From the NCBI RefSeq assembly GCF_039526245.1, contig NZ_BAAAIV010000010.1, positions 124,001 to 188,000 of the forward strand: 64,000 nucleotides of DNA. The letters run 5' to 3'. The notes under the pieces are model-generated. The model saw only the letters and a program-made list of their open reading frames with translations. It searched no databases and was not told the origin of the DNA. Shown in pieces: positions 11,029-19,164 of this stretch. The DNA is from Arthrobacter_H rhombi. GTDB taxonomy: Bacteria; Actinomycetota; Actinomycetes; Actinomycetales; Micrococcaceae. Numbering within the stretch: the stretch's first letter is position 1; each line of letters opens with the position of its first letter. The position numbers were made by a program, and so were the translations under genes.

Positions 11029-12228
11029 CTAGGCATGTGGCCATCCGGTGTAGGACTCGGCGAGGTACTGCTGGCCGAACCGCGAGGACGTGACGCTCTG
11101 CAGCTCGCCCAGGGCGCGCTTGAGCAGGAACGGGTGGGCATCCGGTGGGGTGTGGAGCATGGAGGTCATCCAGTAGGAGAAGTTCTGCGCCTTCCAGACG
11201 CGCTGGAGCGCCAGATCCGAGTAGCCCTCCAGCAGGGAGTCCGATCCCGTGGAGTAGAACGAATCGATCGCCTCGAACAGGACCTTCACGTCCGCCAACG
11301 CCAGGTTCAGGCCCTTGGCGCCGGTGGGCGGGACGGTGTGCCCGGCGTCCCCGGCCAGGAAAAGCCGGCCGTGGCTGAGCGGTTCGCGGACGAAGGAACG
11401 GAACCCCAGCACCGTCTTGTCGAAGATGGGGCCGGTCTTCAGCTCGAAGCCGTCCGGCCCGTCGACGCGGCGCTGGAGCTCGGACCAGATCCGGTCCTCG
11501 CTCCACGCGGCCACGTCCTCGCCGGGATCGCACTGGAAGTACATGCGCTGCACGGTTTCGCTGCGCTGGCTGATCAGCGCGAAGCCGTGCGGGGAGTTGG
11601 CGTAGACCAGCTCGGGGGAGCTCTTGGGGGCCTCGGTCAGGATGCCGAACCAGGCGAAGGGGTATTCGACCTTGAAATCCCGGTGGCCGGGCACCTCGAC
11701 GTTGCGGCGGCTGAAGCTGCGCGAGCCGTCGGCACCGACGACGATGTCGCAGCGGACCTCGGTGACGGCACCGTCGGCGTCCGTGAAGGTGAAGGAGGGG
11801 TGCTCCGTTTCGACGTCCGAGATGGAGGTGACGTCGCAGGAGAAGCGCACATCGCCCCCATCGCGCTTCCGCGCCGCTGCCAGGTCGACGAAGACCTCGT
11901 TCTGCGCATACAGGGTGACCGTGGCATCGACCAGATCGCGGAAATCCAAGGGGTGGGATTCGCCGTTGAACCGCAGGTCGATGCCCGCATGTTCGTCGCC
12001 GTCGACCAGGACCCGGCCGTCGACGCCCGTGCTGGTGAGCAGGTCGACGGAACCCGCCTCGAGGATGCCGGCGCGGTGGGTGTTGCGGATCGTCTCATGG
12101 TCACGGGACTCGACGACGATGTTCTCGATGCCGGCCTGCGCCAGCAGGTGGGAGAGCAGCAGGCCGGCGGGACCGCCGCCGATGATGCCCACGCGGGTCC
12201 GCACCACGAGAGGGGATGCCGATGCCAT
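11029..12228 (-). CDS. pobA: 4-hydroxybenzoate 3-monooxygenase
   Basis: Encodes 399 residues, the normal length for PobA, an FAD- and NAD(P)H-dependent monooxygenase turning 4-hydroxybenzoate into protocatechuate. The start ATG 12228 (MASASPLVVRT) has AAAGGAG 6 bases upstream. The FAD/Rossmann motif GIIGGGPAGLLLSHLL is near the N-terminus, the DG motif appears as VVGADGSRS, and the GD/ribose motif as LFLAGDAGHTVPPTGAKG. It heads the pobA-pcaHGBDC run, so the product of the neighbouring side-chain pathway is handed straight to ring cleavage. Confidence 0.95.
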   Translation of the reverse strand: MASASPLVVRTRVGIIGGGPAGLLLSHLLAQAGIENIVVESRDHETIRNTHRAGILEAGSVDLLTSTGVDGRVLVDGDEHAGIDLRFNGESHPLDFRDLVDATVTLYAQNEVFVDLAAARKRDGGDVRFSCDVTSISDVETEHPSFTFTDADGAVTEVRCDIVVGADGSRSFSRRNVEVPGHRDFKVEYPFAWFGILTEAPKSSPELVYANSPHGFALISQRSETVQRMYFQCDPGEDVAAWSEDRIWSELQRRVDGPDGFELKTGPIFDKTVLGFRSFVREPLSHGRLFLAGDAGHTVPPTGAKGLNLALADVKVLFEAIDSFYSTGSDSLLEGYSDLALQRVWKAQNFSYWMTSMLHTPPDAHPFLLKRALGELQSVTSSRFGQQYLAESYTGWPHA

Positions 12229-12338
12229 GCGCGCTCCTTTGCGGTCAGGGGTCGGGCTGCCGGGCGGGCTGGATGGTTGCCCGGCGTCCGATGGATTGGC
12301 TCCAGTCTGCGCTGTCGCGTGGCTCACACGCCCCGGCG

Positions 12339-12355
12339 TTCCCAATCAATGGGAA
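12339..12355. promoter_or_regulatory. 17-bp dyad TTCCCA-N5-TGGGAA upstream of pobA
   Basis: TTCCCAATCAATGGGAA is a perfect inverted repeat (6-base arms, 5-base spacer) about 110 bases before the pobA start and just after the MarR gene's stop codon. Thirteen bases at 23498-23510, upstream of the hydrolase/IclR pair, match its left part at 12 of 13 positions. An operator for an IclR-type regulator is a reasonable guess; the binding protein is unknown. Confidence 0.4.
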
Positions 12356-12363
12356 TCATCACG

Positions 12364-12834
12364 TCAGCGGACGGGGAAGGCCGCCTTGCTGAGCAGGCGG
12401 AGGAATTCCCCTTTTTCCGTCGGGTCCAGCCCGGCCAGCGAAATGTCCTCCGACTCACCGGTCAGGGCGTGGGCGCGCGCATACAAGGCGTTGCCGGCAT
12501 CGGTGGGCTCGATGAGCTTGGAGCGCCGGTCGTTGGGGTCCGGGACCCGCTGGACGAAACCGTCCTTCTCCAGGGAGTCCACGAGTGCGACGATCTGGCT
12601 GGGATCCAGCGAGAGGAATTCGGCCAGTTCGCGTTGGGTCGGACGCAGACCGCTGCAGGCCAGGGAGAGCACGGAGTAGGAGCGCACGCGCAATCCCAGG
12701 GGCACCAGGCGCTCGTTCGCGATGGACGAACCGCGCGAGCGGGCGCGGGCAATCAGGAAGCTGGCCTCGCCGGCCAGCTCCGAGGCCAGGAAGCGATCGG
12801 TGCCGCTGGTCGCGGGTGCCGTAGGGGTCGTCAT
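12364..12834 (-). CDS. phdR: MarR-family regulator of the phenylpropanoid cluster (PhdR-like)
   Basis: Encodes 156 residues with a MarR winged helix: recognition region PTQRELAEFLSLDPSQIVALVDSLE and wing DPNDRRSKLIEPTDAG. It is transcribed away from phdB, the arrangement of phdR and phdBCDE in Corynebacterium glutamicum, where PhdR represses the side-chain genes and is released by CoA-thioester intermediates. The AT-rich spacer between the two genes holds TTGA-type dyads (12851-12882). The phdR identity rests on gene order and family, not on a sequence comparison. Confidence 0.8.
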   Translation of the reverse strand: MTTPTAPATSGTDRFLASELAGEASFLIARARSRGSSIANERLVPLGLRVRSYSVLSLACSGLRPTQRELAEFLSLDPSQIVALVDSLEKDGFVQRVPDPNDRRSKLIEPTDAGNALYARAHALTGESEDISLAGLDPTEKGEFLRLLSKAAFPVR

Positions 12835-12850
12835 GGGAGCTCCAAAATAT

Positions 12851-12882
12851 TTGATGAGTTAATTAATGGTTGACTTAATCAA
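12851..12882. promoter_or_regulatory. AT-rich operator region with TTGA-N5-TCAA dyad
   Basis: Between the divergent phdR-like and phdB genes. TTGACTTAATCAA at 12870-12882 is an inverted repeat (TTGA, 5 bases, TCAA), and TTAATTAA at 12859-12866 is a second palindrome next to TTGAT at 12851. The same TTGA-N5-TCAA layout recurs upstream of the CoA ligase at 16509-16521, so these are good candidates for the MarR operator. Confidence 0.5.
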
Positions 12883-12975
12883 GAATATCAGTTGTCATCT
12901 AACCAACACCAGAATCCCACGTGCCAGTCGGCCCGGCAACATTGCCGGCTGGCGCCGATCCGAAGGAGAGCCCCC

Positions 12976-13899
12976 ATGTCCCTCACTGGAAAAGTCGCCA
13001 TCGTCACCGGCAGCGGCCGCGGACTCGGGCTGGCCTATGCACGTGAGCTGGCCCGCCAGGGTGCTGCCGTCGTCGTCAATGACGTCGACGCCGATGTGGC
13101 TGCCGAGGCCGTTGCCGCGATCCGGGCCGACGGGGGGAGTGCCACCGCCGTGGTCGCCCCGGTGGGGAGCTCGGAAGCCGCCGCCCAGCTGGTCGCCGGC
13201 GCACTGGAGGCCTTTGGCCGGCTGGACATCCTGGTCACCAATGCCGGGATCCTGCGGGACAAGTCGTTGCTGAAGATGACCGACGAGGACTTCGACGCCG
13301 TGATCAACGTCCACCTGCGTGGCACGTTCACCTGCGTCCGCGAGGCCTTCGGGTACTTCAAGGACAACGCACTCGCCGGGCGCATCGTCACCATTGGTTC
13401 CCCCACGGGGCAGCGCGGCAATTTCGGCCAGACCAACTACGCTGCCGCGAAGGCAGGCATCGTGGGCATGGTGCGCACCTGGGCGCTGGAGATGAAACGC
13501 GCCGGTGTCACCGTCAACGCGGTGATCCCCGTCGCCGCCACGGCCATGACCCAGACCGTCCCGTTCTTTGCCAAGGCCGTCGAGGCCGACGAACGCGGTG
13601 AGGCCATGCCGGACTTCTTCCGGAAGGAGCTGGGCTTCGGGACCGCCGACGATGTTGCCGGCCTCGTGGCCTACCTCGCCTCGGACGAGGCAGCCGACAT
13701 CAGCGGCCAGGTCATCGGGGTGGGCGGCGACCGGTTGCAGCTGTGGAGCCACCCCGAGGCAGTTGCCACCGAATACCGCGACGGCGGCTGGGACTACGAG
13801 ACCCTCCGGTCCGGCTACCCCTTCGCCGGACAGGCGCAGGGCGTCGGGGAGACGTTCCCCGAACTGCCTGCGGACCTGCAGCCGGCACCGGCGAAGTAG
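12976..13899 (+). CDS. phdB: SDR-family 3-hydroxyacyl-CoA dehydrogenase (PhdB-like)
   Basis: Encodes 307 residues from ATG 12976 (AAGGAG 7 bases upstream). Short-chain dehydrogenase features: cofactor motif TGSGRGLG at about residue 13, NAG at about residue 91, catalytic Ser142 (GSPTG), Tyr155 and Lys159 (YAAAK). It resembles the dehydrogenase domain of MFE-2/17-beta-HSD4 proteins, which oxidise 3-hydroxyacyl-CoA. In the phd pathway it would oxidise the 3-hydroxy-3-arylpropionyl-CoA made by the MaoC hydratase. About 60 residues after the core (SHPEAVATEYRDGGWDYETL and onward) form a C-terminal tail typical of this subfamily. It is the first gene of a tight four-gene run. Confidence 0.85.
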   Translation: MSLTGKVAIVTGSGRGLGLAYARELARQGAAVVVNDVDADVAAEAVAAIRADGGSATAVVAPVGSSEAAAQLVAGALEAFGRLDILVTNAGILRDKSLLKMTDEDFDAVINVHLRGTFTCVREAFGYFKDNALAGRIVTIGSPTGQRGNFGQTNYAAAKAGIVGMVRTWALEMKRAGVTVNAVIPVAATAMTQTVPFFAKAVEADERGEAMPDFFRKELGFGTADDVAGLVAYLASDEAADISGQVIGVGGDRLQLWSHPEAVATEYRDGGWDYETLRSGYPFAGQAQGVGETFPELPADLQPAPAK

Positions 13900-13905
13900 G
13901 CGGGC

Positions 13906-14796
13906 ATGCCTGTCTACGAGCCGGCCATTGACCTGGCAGCGATTTCAGCCATCGACATGCACGTCCACCTCGAAGAGGATTCGCACGGGCATCGATCGAT
14001 GCCGGAGGACCTCTTCGAGGCCTCGGCCGCCTACTTCAAATCCGAGGAGCGCACCCCCTCCATCGACCGCATCGCCGAGATCTACCGGGCTGCCGGAATG
14101 GCAGCAGTGGTCTTCACCGTGGATGCGCGGACCGCGCTGGGGCATCTGCCGAATTCGATCGACGACCTGGTCGCCGGATGCGCGCGCCACCACGATGTCC
14201 TCATCCCGTTCGGATCCGTCGACCCGCGCACCGGTGCTGACGCCCTCGTTGAAGCCCGCCGCCAAGCCGTCGAGCTGGGCGTGAGGGGATTCAAGTTCCA
14301 CCCCTCGCTGCAGGGGTTCGATCCCAGCGATGGCGCGTTCCGTCCGCTCTGGCGTGAGCTGGAGCAGCTGGGGCTTCCGTGTACTTTCCATACCGGCCAA
14401 AACGGGATGGGAGCCGGCCTCCCCGGCGGGCGGGGCATCAAGCTGCGCTACTCCAACCCCCTGCTGCTCGACGATGTCGCGGCAGAGTTTCCGGGCCTGG
14501 CCATCATCATGGCCCACCCTTCGGTGCCGTGGCAGGACGAGGCCAACTCGATCGCCACCCACAAGGCGAACGTGTACATCGACCTCTCCGGCTGGAGCCC
14601 CAAGTACTTCCCGGAGTCGCTGGTCAAGCGCGCAAACAACATCCTGGCCGGCAAGCTCCTCTTCGGCACCGATTTCCCCTTGATCACCCCGGAAAAATGG
14701 TTGGCTGCCTTCGCCGACCTGCCCCTGAAGGATGCGGTGCGGCCCGGCATCCTGAAAGACAACGCGGTCCGCGTCCTCGGGTTGGAGAAGTCATGA
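13906..14796 (+). CDS. phdC: Amidohydrolase-fold (TIM-barrel) hydrolase, PhdC-like
   Basis: Encodes 296 residues of the COG2159 metal-dependent hydrolase family. Visible metal and catalytic positions are D17-x-H19-x-H21 (IDMHVHLEE), the Lys/His of GFKFHPSLQGF, His of CTFHTGQNG, His of IIMAHPS and Asp of LFGTDFPL. It starts 6 bases after phdB and overlaps phdD by ATGA. The conserved gene order places it at the point where beta-oxidation needs a thiolase, and no thiolase lies in this run. The likely role is cleavage of the 3-aryl-3-oxopropionyl-CoA to a benzoate and acetyl-CoA, or hydrolysis of that thioester; which of these is not settled by the sequence. Confidence 0.8.
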   Translation: MPVYEPAIDLAAISAIDMHVHLEEDSHGHRSMPEDLFEASAAYFKSEERTPSIDRIAEIYRAAGMAAVVFTVDARTALGHLPNSIDDLVAGCARHHDVLIPFGSVDPRTGADALVEARRQAVELGVRGFKFHPSLQGFDPSDGAFRPLWRELEQLGLPCTFHTGQNGMGAGLPGGRGIKLRYSNPLLLDDVAAEFPGLAIIMAHPSVPWQDEANSIATHKANVYIDLSGWSPKYFPESLVKRANNILAGKLLFGTDFPLITPEKWLAAFADLPLKDAVRPGILKDNAVRVLGLEKS

Positions 14797-15983
14797 CCAC
14801 CCAGGCCCCCTTCCATCCGGCCGACGCCTACGGCTACGCCGAGCTGCTCAGCGACGCCGAGCGGGCGTCCCTGCTGCGGCTGCGGGGACTGCTCGATGAG
14901 CATGTCCGTCCAGTCCTGGCCGAAAGCTGGGACCGCGGCGAATTCCCTCCCGGCATCGAGGCACCACTGATCGAGGCCCGTCTGATGGACCCGGTGGAGG
15001 TCGCGGACACCGGTGGGCAACCCGGCGCCCTGTACTCCGGGTTCCGCACCTTCGAACTCGCCCGCACCGATGCCTCGGTACTGACCTGGTACAACGCCCA
15101 GGCCGGCCTGTTCCGCACCACCATCGCCTACGGAGCTGCGGCAGCCCATGCCGCGGAGCTCGATGCCCGTATCCGTGACTTCTCCTGGAAGGGCGTTTTC
15201 GCCCTGACCGAACCCGAGCATGGATCGGATATCGCCGGGGGCCTGGCCACCAGCGCGCGTCGGGACGCCGGCACCGGGAAGTGGACCATCGACGGAGCCA
15301 AACGGTGGATCGGAGGGGCGGGGCAAGCAGATGTCATGGCAGTCTTCGCCCGTGATGTCGACGATGGCCAAGTGAAGTGCTTCGTCGTTCCGGTCGACGC
15401 GGAGGGTGTCGAACTCGAGGTCATCCGGGGCAAGGCGAGCCTGCGCATCATGCAGAACTTCGACATCAAGCTCACCGGCGTCGTGGTCGACGAATCCGCC
15501 CGGTTGCCGAACATCAACTCGTGGACCGATGTTGCGGCCTGCCTGCGTCGCATGCGGGCCGACGTGGCGTGGAGCGCGGCCGGCGCCGCAGCCGGTGCCT
15601 ATGAGGCGGCGGTCCGCTATGTGGGCCAGCGGGAACAATTCGGGCGGCCGTTGGCCGGCTTCGCCCTCATCCAGGAGAAGCTGGCACACATGCTCGGCAA
15701 TGTCACGGCAAGCCTGGGCATGGTCGTGCGGCTGAGCCAGCGGCAGGCCGAGGGCATCTACCGGGACGAGGATTCGTCGCTGGCCAAGATGCACACGGCG
15801 CGCACCTTGCGGGAAACCACCGCCCTGGCCCGCGAGGTCGTCGGCGGCAACGGCATCCTCGTTGCCCACGATGTCGCCCGCTTCCATGCCGACGCCGAGG
15901 CCATCTATTCCTACGAGGGAACCCACGAGATCAATGCGCTGGTCGTCGGCCGATCCATCACGGGTCTGGCCGCCTTCCGCTGA
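14793..15983 (+). CDS. phdD: Acyl-CoA dehydrogenase, PhdD-like
   Basis: Encodes 396 residues with the three-part acyl-CoA dehydrogenase layout: an alpha-helical N-domain, a beta middle domain (FALTEPEHGSDIAGG, AKRWIGGAGQADVM) and a C-terminal helical domain (GQREQFGRPLAGFALIQEKL). The catalytic base is Glu375 in YSYEGTHE, the position used by glutaryl-CoA and many short-chain dehydrogenases. It would desaturate a 3-arylpropionyl-CoA to the cinnamoyl-CoA, which lets dihydro-hydroxycinnamates join the pathway. It is translationally coupled to phdC by an ATGA overlap. Confidence 0.85.
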   Translation: MTTQAPFHPADAYGYAELLSDAERASLLRLRGLLDEHVRPVLAESWDRGEFPPGIEAPLIEARLMDPVEVADTGGQPGALYSGFRTFELARTDASVLTWYNAQAGLFRTTIAYGAAAAHAAELDARIRDFSWKGVFALTEPEHGSDIAGGLATSARRDAGTGKWTIDGAKRWIGGAGQADVMAVFARDVDDGQVKCFVVPVDAEGVELEVIRGKASLRIMQNFDIKLTGVVVDESARLPNINSWTDVAACLRRMRADVAWSAAGAAAGAYEAAVRYVGQREQFGRPLAGFALIQEKLAHMLGNVTASLGMVVRLSQRQAEGIYRDEDSSLAKMHTARTLRETTALAREVVGGNGILVAHDVARFHADAEAIYSYEGTHEINALVVGRSITGLAAFR

Positions 15984-16038
15984 TCCCACCCTGCACACCC
16001 CCGGCGGAATCCCGCCACCACCTACCCAGGAGAATGAC

Positions 16039-16494
16039 ATGTCCCAGAAAGTCATCAGCTACGAAGACCTTCCCACTGCCGTCGGGACCGACCTCGGCTA
16101 CAGCGACTACCGCACTGTCACACAGGAGCAGGTGGATACCTTCGCCGATGCCGCCGACGACCACCAGTGGATCCACACTGATCCCGAGCGCGCCAAGGAC
16201 GGGCCCTTTGGCGGCCCCATCGCCCATGGCTACCTCACCCTGAGCCTGCAGATCCCCTTCTGGGCCGAACTCTTCGACGTCCACGGGGTCACGACGAAGG
16301 TGAACTACGGACTCGAGAAAGTCAGGTTCCCCTCGCCGGTCCACGTCGGATCCCGGATCCGCATGAAAGCAGTCATCGCCACCGTCGACGAGGTCCCCGG
16401 TGGCTACCAGATCGCCGTGGACCAGGTCATCGAGGTCGAGGGCGGAACCAAGCCGGCAGTGGTATCCCGGGGCCTGTACCGCTTCTACGCCTGA
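16039..16494 (+). CDS. phdE: MaoC-like enoyl-CoA hydratase, PhdE-like
   Basis: Encodes 151 residues with the single hot-dog fold of MaoC/R-specific enoyl-CoA hydratases. The catalytic pair Asp41 and His46 is seen in DDHQWIHTDPERA, followed by the conserved GPFGGPIAHGYLTLS and YGLEKVRFPSPVHVGSRIR. The start has AGGAG 6 bases upstream. It would hydrate cinnamoyl-CoA-type substrates. This completes the SDR, hydrolase, dehydrogenase, hydratase order of the phd operon. A gap of 55 bases separates it from phdD. Confidence 0.85.
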   Translation: MSQKVISYEDLPTAVGTDLGYSDYRTVTQEQVDTFADAADDHQWIHTDPERAKDGPFGGPIAHGYLTLSLQIPFWAELFDVHGVTTKVNYGLEKVRFPSPVHVGSRIRMKAVIATVDEVPGGYQIAVDQVIEVEGGTKPAVVSRGLYRFYA

Positions 16495-16507
16495 CCCCAC
16501 GAAAGAT

Positions 16508-16562
16508 ATTGATTTTCTCAATAGTTGAACATAACCTGATTTACGTGTGGTGTATGTCATAC
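16508..16562. promoter_or_regulatory. Promoter/operator region of the CoA ligase-ABC importer operon
   Basis: An AT-rich island between phdE and the ligase. ATTGATTTTCTCAAT at 16508-16522 is a perfect dyad (ATTGA, 5 bases, TCAAT) with the same TTGA-N5-TCAA layout as the site upstream of phdB. A second, imperfect dyad is centred on GTATG-T-CATAC at 16552-16562; counting outward 14 bases on each side gives 10 pairing positions. Both fit regulator sites for a separately controlled second transcript. Confidence 0.45.
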
Positions 16563-16615
16563 GCATCACATCGGCCGGGTCGCGAAGGCCTGCCGGACAT
16601 CGAAGGAGATGGGAC

Positions 16616-18193
16616 ATGCGCAATGCCGGGCTGGGTCCGTGGATCCGCAAGCGCAAGGTGAAGTCGGGGAACAAGCCCGCCGTCATCCACGCCGGACAGG
16701 AACTCGTGTATGCGGACATGGCCGACCGGGTGGACCTGCTTGCCGGTGCACTGCAGGAGCGGGGGATCACCGCCGGAGACCGCATCGCCTACCTCGGGAA
16801 CAACCATCCTGCCTACCTCGAAACGCTTTTCGCTGCCGGGATTCTCGGTGCCGTGTTCGTCCCGCTCAACACCCGGCTGGCCGCGGGGGAACTGGCCTAC
16901 CAGCTCACCGACTCGGGAAGCCGGCTGCTGATCCACGCGTCGGAACTAACGGAGCTCGCCGGACAGGCCGTTGAGGGGACCGACGTCCGGGCCCGCTGGT
17001 CGGTCGGCGGCACCTCCGCCGGTGTCGAGGCCTATGAAGAGGCCATCTCCAACGCCGAGCCGACGACCGTCGATGTCCCGGTGTCCCTGGAGGACCCGGC
17101 GATCATCCTCTACACCTCCGGCACCACGGGGCGTCCCAAGGGCGCAGTGCTCAGCCACGGCAACATGACCTGGAACAGCATCAACGTCATCGTCGACTAC
17201 GACGTTCCGGCCTCCGAGGTCGCGCTGATGATCGCCCCGATGTTCCACGTCGCCTCCCTCGGCATGGGCGCGCTGCCGACCTTGCTCAAGGGCGGCACCC
17301 TGGTGCTCCAGGACCGGTTCGACCCCGGCGAGGTGCTGGCGGCCATCGAGCATCATCGGATCACCAGCCTGTCGGGTGTGCCCACGACCTACCAGTTGCT
17401 GGCCGAGCACCCGACGTTTGCGACCACCGACATCTCCTCGCTGGTCAAGCTGACCTGCGGCGGATCGGCAGTTCCGGCCAGGGTTTCCGAGGCCTACGAA
17501 GCCCGGGGGCTCTCGTTCTCCAACGGATACGGCATGACGGAGACCGCCCCGGGAGCCACCGCGTTGCTGGCCGAGCACTCACACGAGAAGGCAGGTTCCT
17601 CCGGGCTTCCCCACTTCTTCACCGACATCCGCATCGTCGAACCGGGCGGCGGCATGGCCCCCGCGGGAGTCGACGGGGAGATCCAGATCAGCGGCCCCAA
17701 CGTCATCTCCGGGTATTGGCAACTGCCCGAAGCCAGTGCGCAGACGATCATCGACGGCGGATGGTTGCGATCCGGGGACATCGGACACCTCGACGACGAA
17801 GGATTCCTCTACGTCTCGGACCGGCTCAAGGACATGATCATTTCCGGTGGGGAGAACATCTACCCGGCCGAGGTGGAAACGGTGATCATGGAACTGCCCC
17901 AGGTGGCCTCCGTCGCCGTGATCGGCGTTCCGGACGAGAAGTGGGGCGAGGTTCCGCGGGCCGTCGTCGAGCTCTTCGACGGCGCAGCCTTGGATGGCGC
18001 TTCCCTGCAGGCACATCTTGAAGGCCGGGTGGCCCGATACAAGATTCCCCGCACTGTCGAATTTGTGGGCGAACTCCCGCGCACCGCGAGCGGAAAGATC
18101 CGCAAGGCGACCCTGCGCAACCGCATCATCACCCACCAGGACCCGGGTCGCGTCGGTACGACAAACACCCTTGAGGCAAGGAACAGATCATGA
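16616..18193 (+). CDS. phdA: Acyl-CoA ligase (phenylpropanoid/hydroxycinnamate-CoA ligase, PhdA-like)
   Basis: Encodes 525 residues of the AMP-forming acyl-CoA synthetase family. Motifs in order: P-loop YTSGTTGRPKGAVLSH, GYGMTETAPG, GEIQISGPNVISGYW, the hinge region VSDRLKDMIISGGENIYP and the catalytic Lys of RTASGKIRK. Start ATG 16616 has GAAGGAG 7 bases upstream. It activates the aromatic acid with ATP and CoA so side-chain shortening can begin. Its stop codon overlaps the start of the ABC substrate-binding protein (ATGA at 18190), so import and CoA trapping are made from one message. The exact substrate cannot be read from sequence; p-coumarate, ferulate, caffeate and their dihydro forms are the likely set. 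Confidence 0.85.
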   Translation: MRNAGLGPWIRKRKVKSGNKPAVIHAGQELVYADMADRVDLLAGALQERGITAGDRIAYLGNNHPAYLETLFAAGILGAVFVPLNTRLAAGELAYQLTDSGSRLLIHASELTELAGQAVEGTDVRARWSVGGTSAGVEAYEEAISNAEPTTVDVPVSLEDPAIILYTSGTTGRPKGAVLSHGNMTWNSINVIVDYDVPASEVALMIAPMFHVASLGMGALPTLLKGGTLVLQDRFDPGEVLAAIEHHRITSLSGVPTTYQLLAEHPTFATTDISSLVKLTCGGSAVPARVSEAYEARGLSFSNGYGMTETAPGATALLAEHSHEKAGSSGLPHFFTDIRIVEPGGGMAPAGVDGEIQISGPNVISGYWQLPEASAQTIIDGGWLRSGDIGHLDDEGFLYVSDRLKDMIISGGENIYPAEVETVIMELPQVASVAVIGVPDEKWGEVPRAVVELFDGAALDGASLQAHLEGRVARYKIPRTVEFVGELPRTASGKIRKATLRNRIITHQDPGRVGTTNTLEARNRS

Positions 18194-19164
18194 AGAAACT
18201 CGTGAGGGCCGCAGCCGTCGCCGGAACGATCCTGGCGCTGGCAGCGTGCGGTTCGGGCTCGCCGAGCGGCGGATCCGGTGACGCCGGGGGATCCGCTGGC
18301 GGATCACTGACCAAGGTCACGGTCGGCGTCATCCCCATCGTCGACACCGCCCCGATCTGGCTCGGTGACAAGGAGGGGTTCTTCGCCGATGAGGGACTCG
18401 ACCTGGACATCCAGACCGCCAGTGGCGGCGCGGCCATCATCCCCGGCGTCCAATCGGGCAGCTACGACTTCGCCTTCTCCAATCTCGTCTCGCTCATGGT
18501 GGCGAACGACAAGGGGCTGGACATGAAGATCGTGGCCAACGGCAACAGCACCACCGGAACCGACCACGATTTCAGCGCCGTCGTCGTCTCCAAGGATTCA
18601 AAGATCACCTCGCCCAAGGACCTCGCGGGCAAGAAGGTCTCCGTGAACAACCTCTCCAACATCGGCGACACCACGATCAAGTCCATCGTCGAGAAGGACG
18701 GGGGCAACCCGAAATCCATCAACTTCGTCGAAGTCGGCTTCCCCGACGCCCCGGCGGCTCTGGACAACGGAGTGGTCGACGCCGCCTGGATCCTGGACCC
18801 GTTCCTGACCCAGGCCGTGGACGACGGGGCCCGGGTGATCAGCAACAACTTCACCGACTTCGACCCCCAACTCGACATCTCCGCGTACTTCACCTCCCAG
18901 GCGGCGATCGACAAGAACCCGGAACTGGCCGCGAAGTTCAAGCGGGCCATGGACAAGTCCTTGGAGTTCTCCGAGCAGAACCCGGACAAGGTCCGTGACA
19001 TCGTCGGGACCTACACCAAAATCGACGCCGAGACCCGCAAGAAGCTGATCCTTCCGAAATTCCAGGTCGACATGAACCGCGAAGCGGCCCAGAAGCTCGG
19101 CGCGGCCGCCGTGAAATTCGGGACGCTCTCCCAGGCGCCTGATCTGGAGGTGTTGCTGCCATGA
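18190..19164 (+). CDS. ABC importer substrate-binding lipoprotein (SsuA/NMT1-like)
   Basis: Encodes 324 residues. A signal peptide ends in lipobox LAAC (about residue 20), followed by a Gly/Ser linker and a two-lobed periplasmic-binding fold of the SsuA/ThiY/NMT1 class: KVTVGVIPIVDTAPIWLGDKEG, SGGAAIIPGVQSG and LAGKKVSVNNLSN. It acts outside the membrane and delivers ligand to the two permeases encoded next. Coupled at both ends by ATGA overlaps. Two paralogues of the same family lie alone at 32998 and 35130. Location after the CoA ligase implies an aromatic carboxylate ligand rather than a sulfonate or thiamine precursor. Confidence 0.88.
   Translation: MKKLVRAAAVAGTILALAACGSGSPSGGSGDAGGSAGGSLTKVTVGVIPIVDTAPIWLGDKEGFFADEGLDLDIQTASGGAAIIPGVQSGSYDFAFSNLVSLMVANDKGLDMKIVANGNSTTGTDHDFSAVVVSKDSKITSPKDLAGKKVSVNNLSNIGDTTIKSIVEKDGGNPKSINFVEVGFPDAPAALDNGVVDAAWILDPFLTQAVDDGARVISNNFTDFDPQLDISAYFTSQAAIDKNPELAAKFKRAMDKSLEFSEQNPDKVRDIVGTYTKIDAETRKKLILPKFQVDMNREAAQKLGAAAVKFGTLSQAPDLEVLLP

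Noticed and set aside
10378..12873. An 831-codon open frame on the plus strand opposite pcaH and pobA
   Set aside because: Antisense to well-defined pca/pob genes; its product has no recognisable motif and its composition is that of a high-GC shadow.
14448..16055. A 535-codon minus-strand frame across the phdC-phdE genes
   Set aside because: Pure shadow of three genes with intact active sites.
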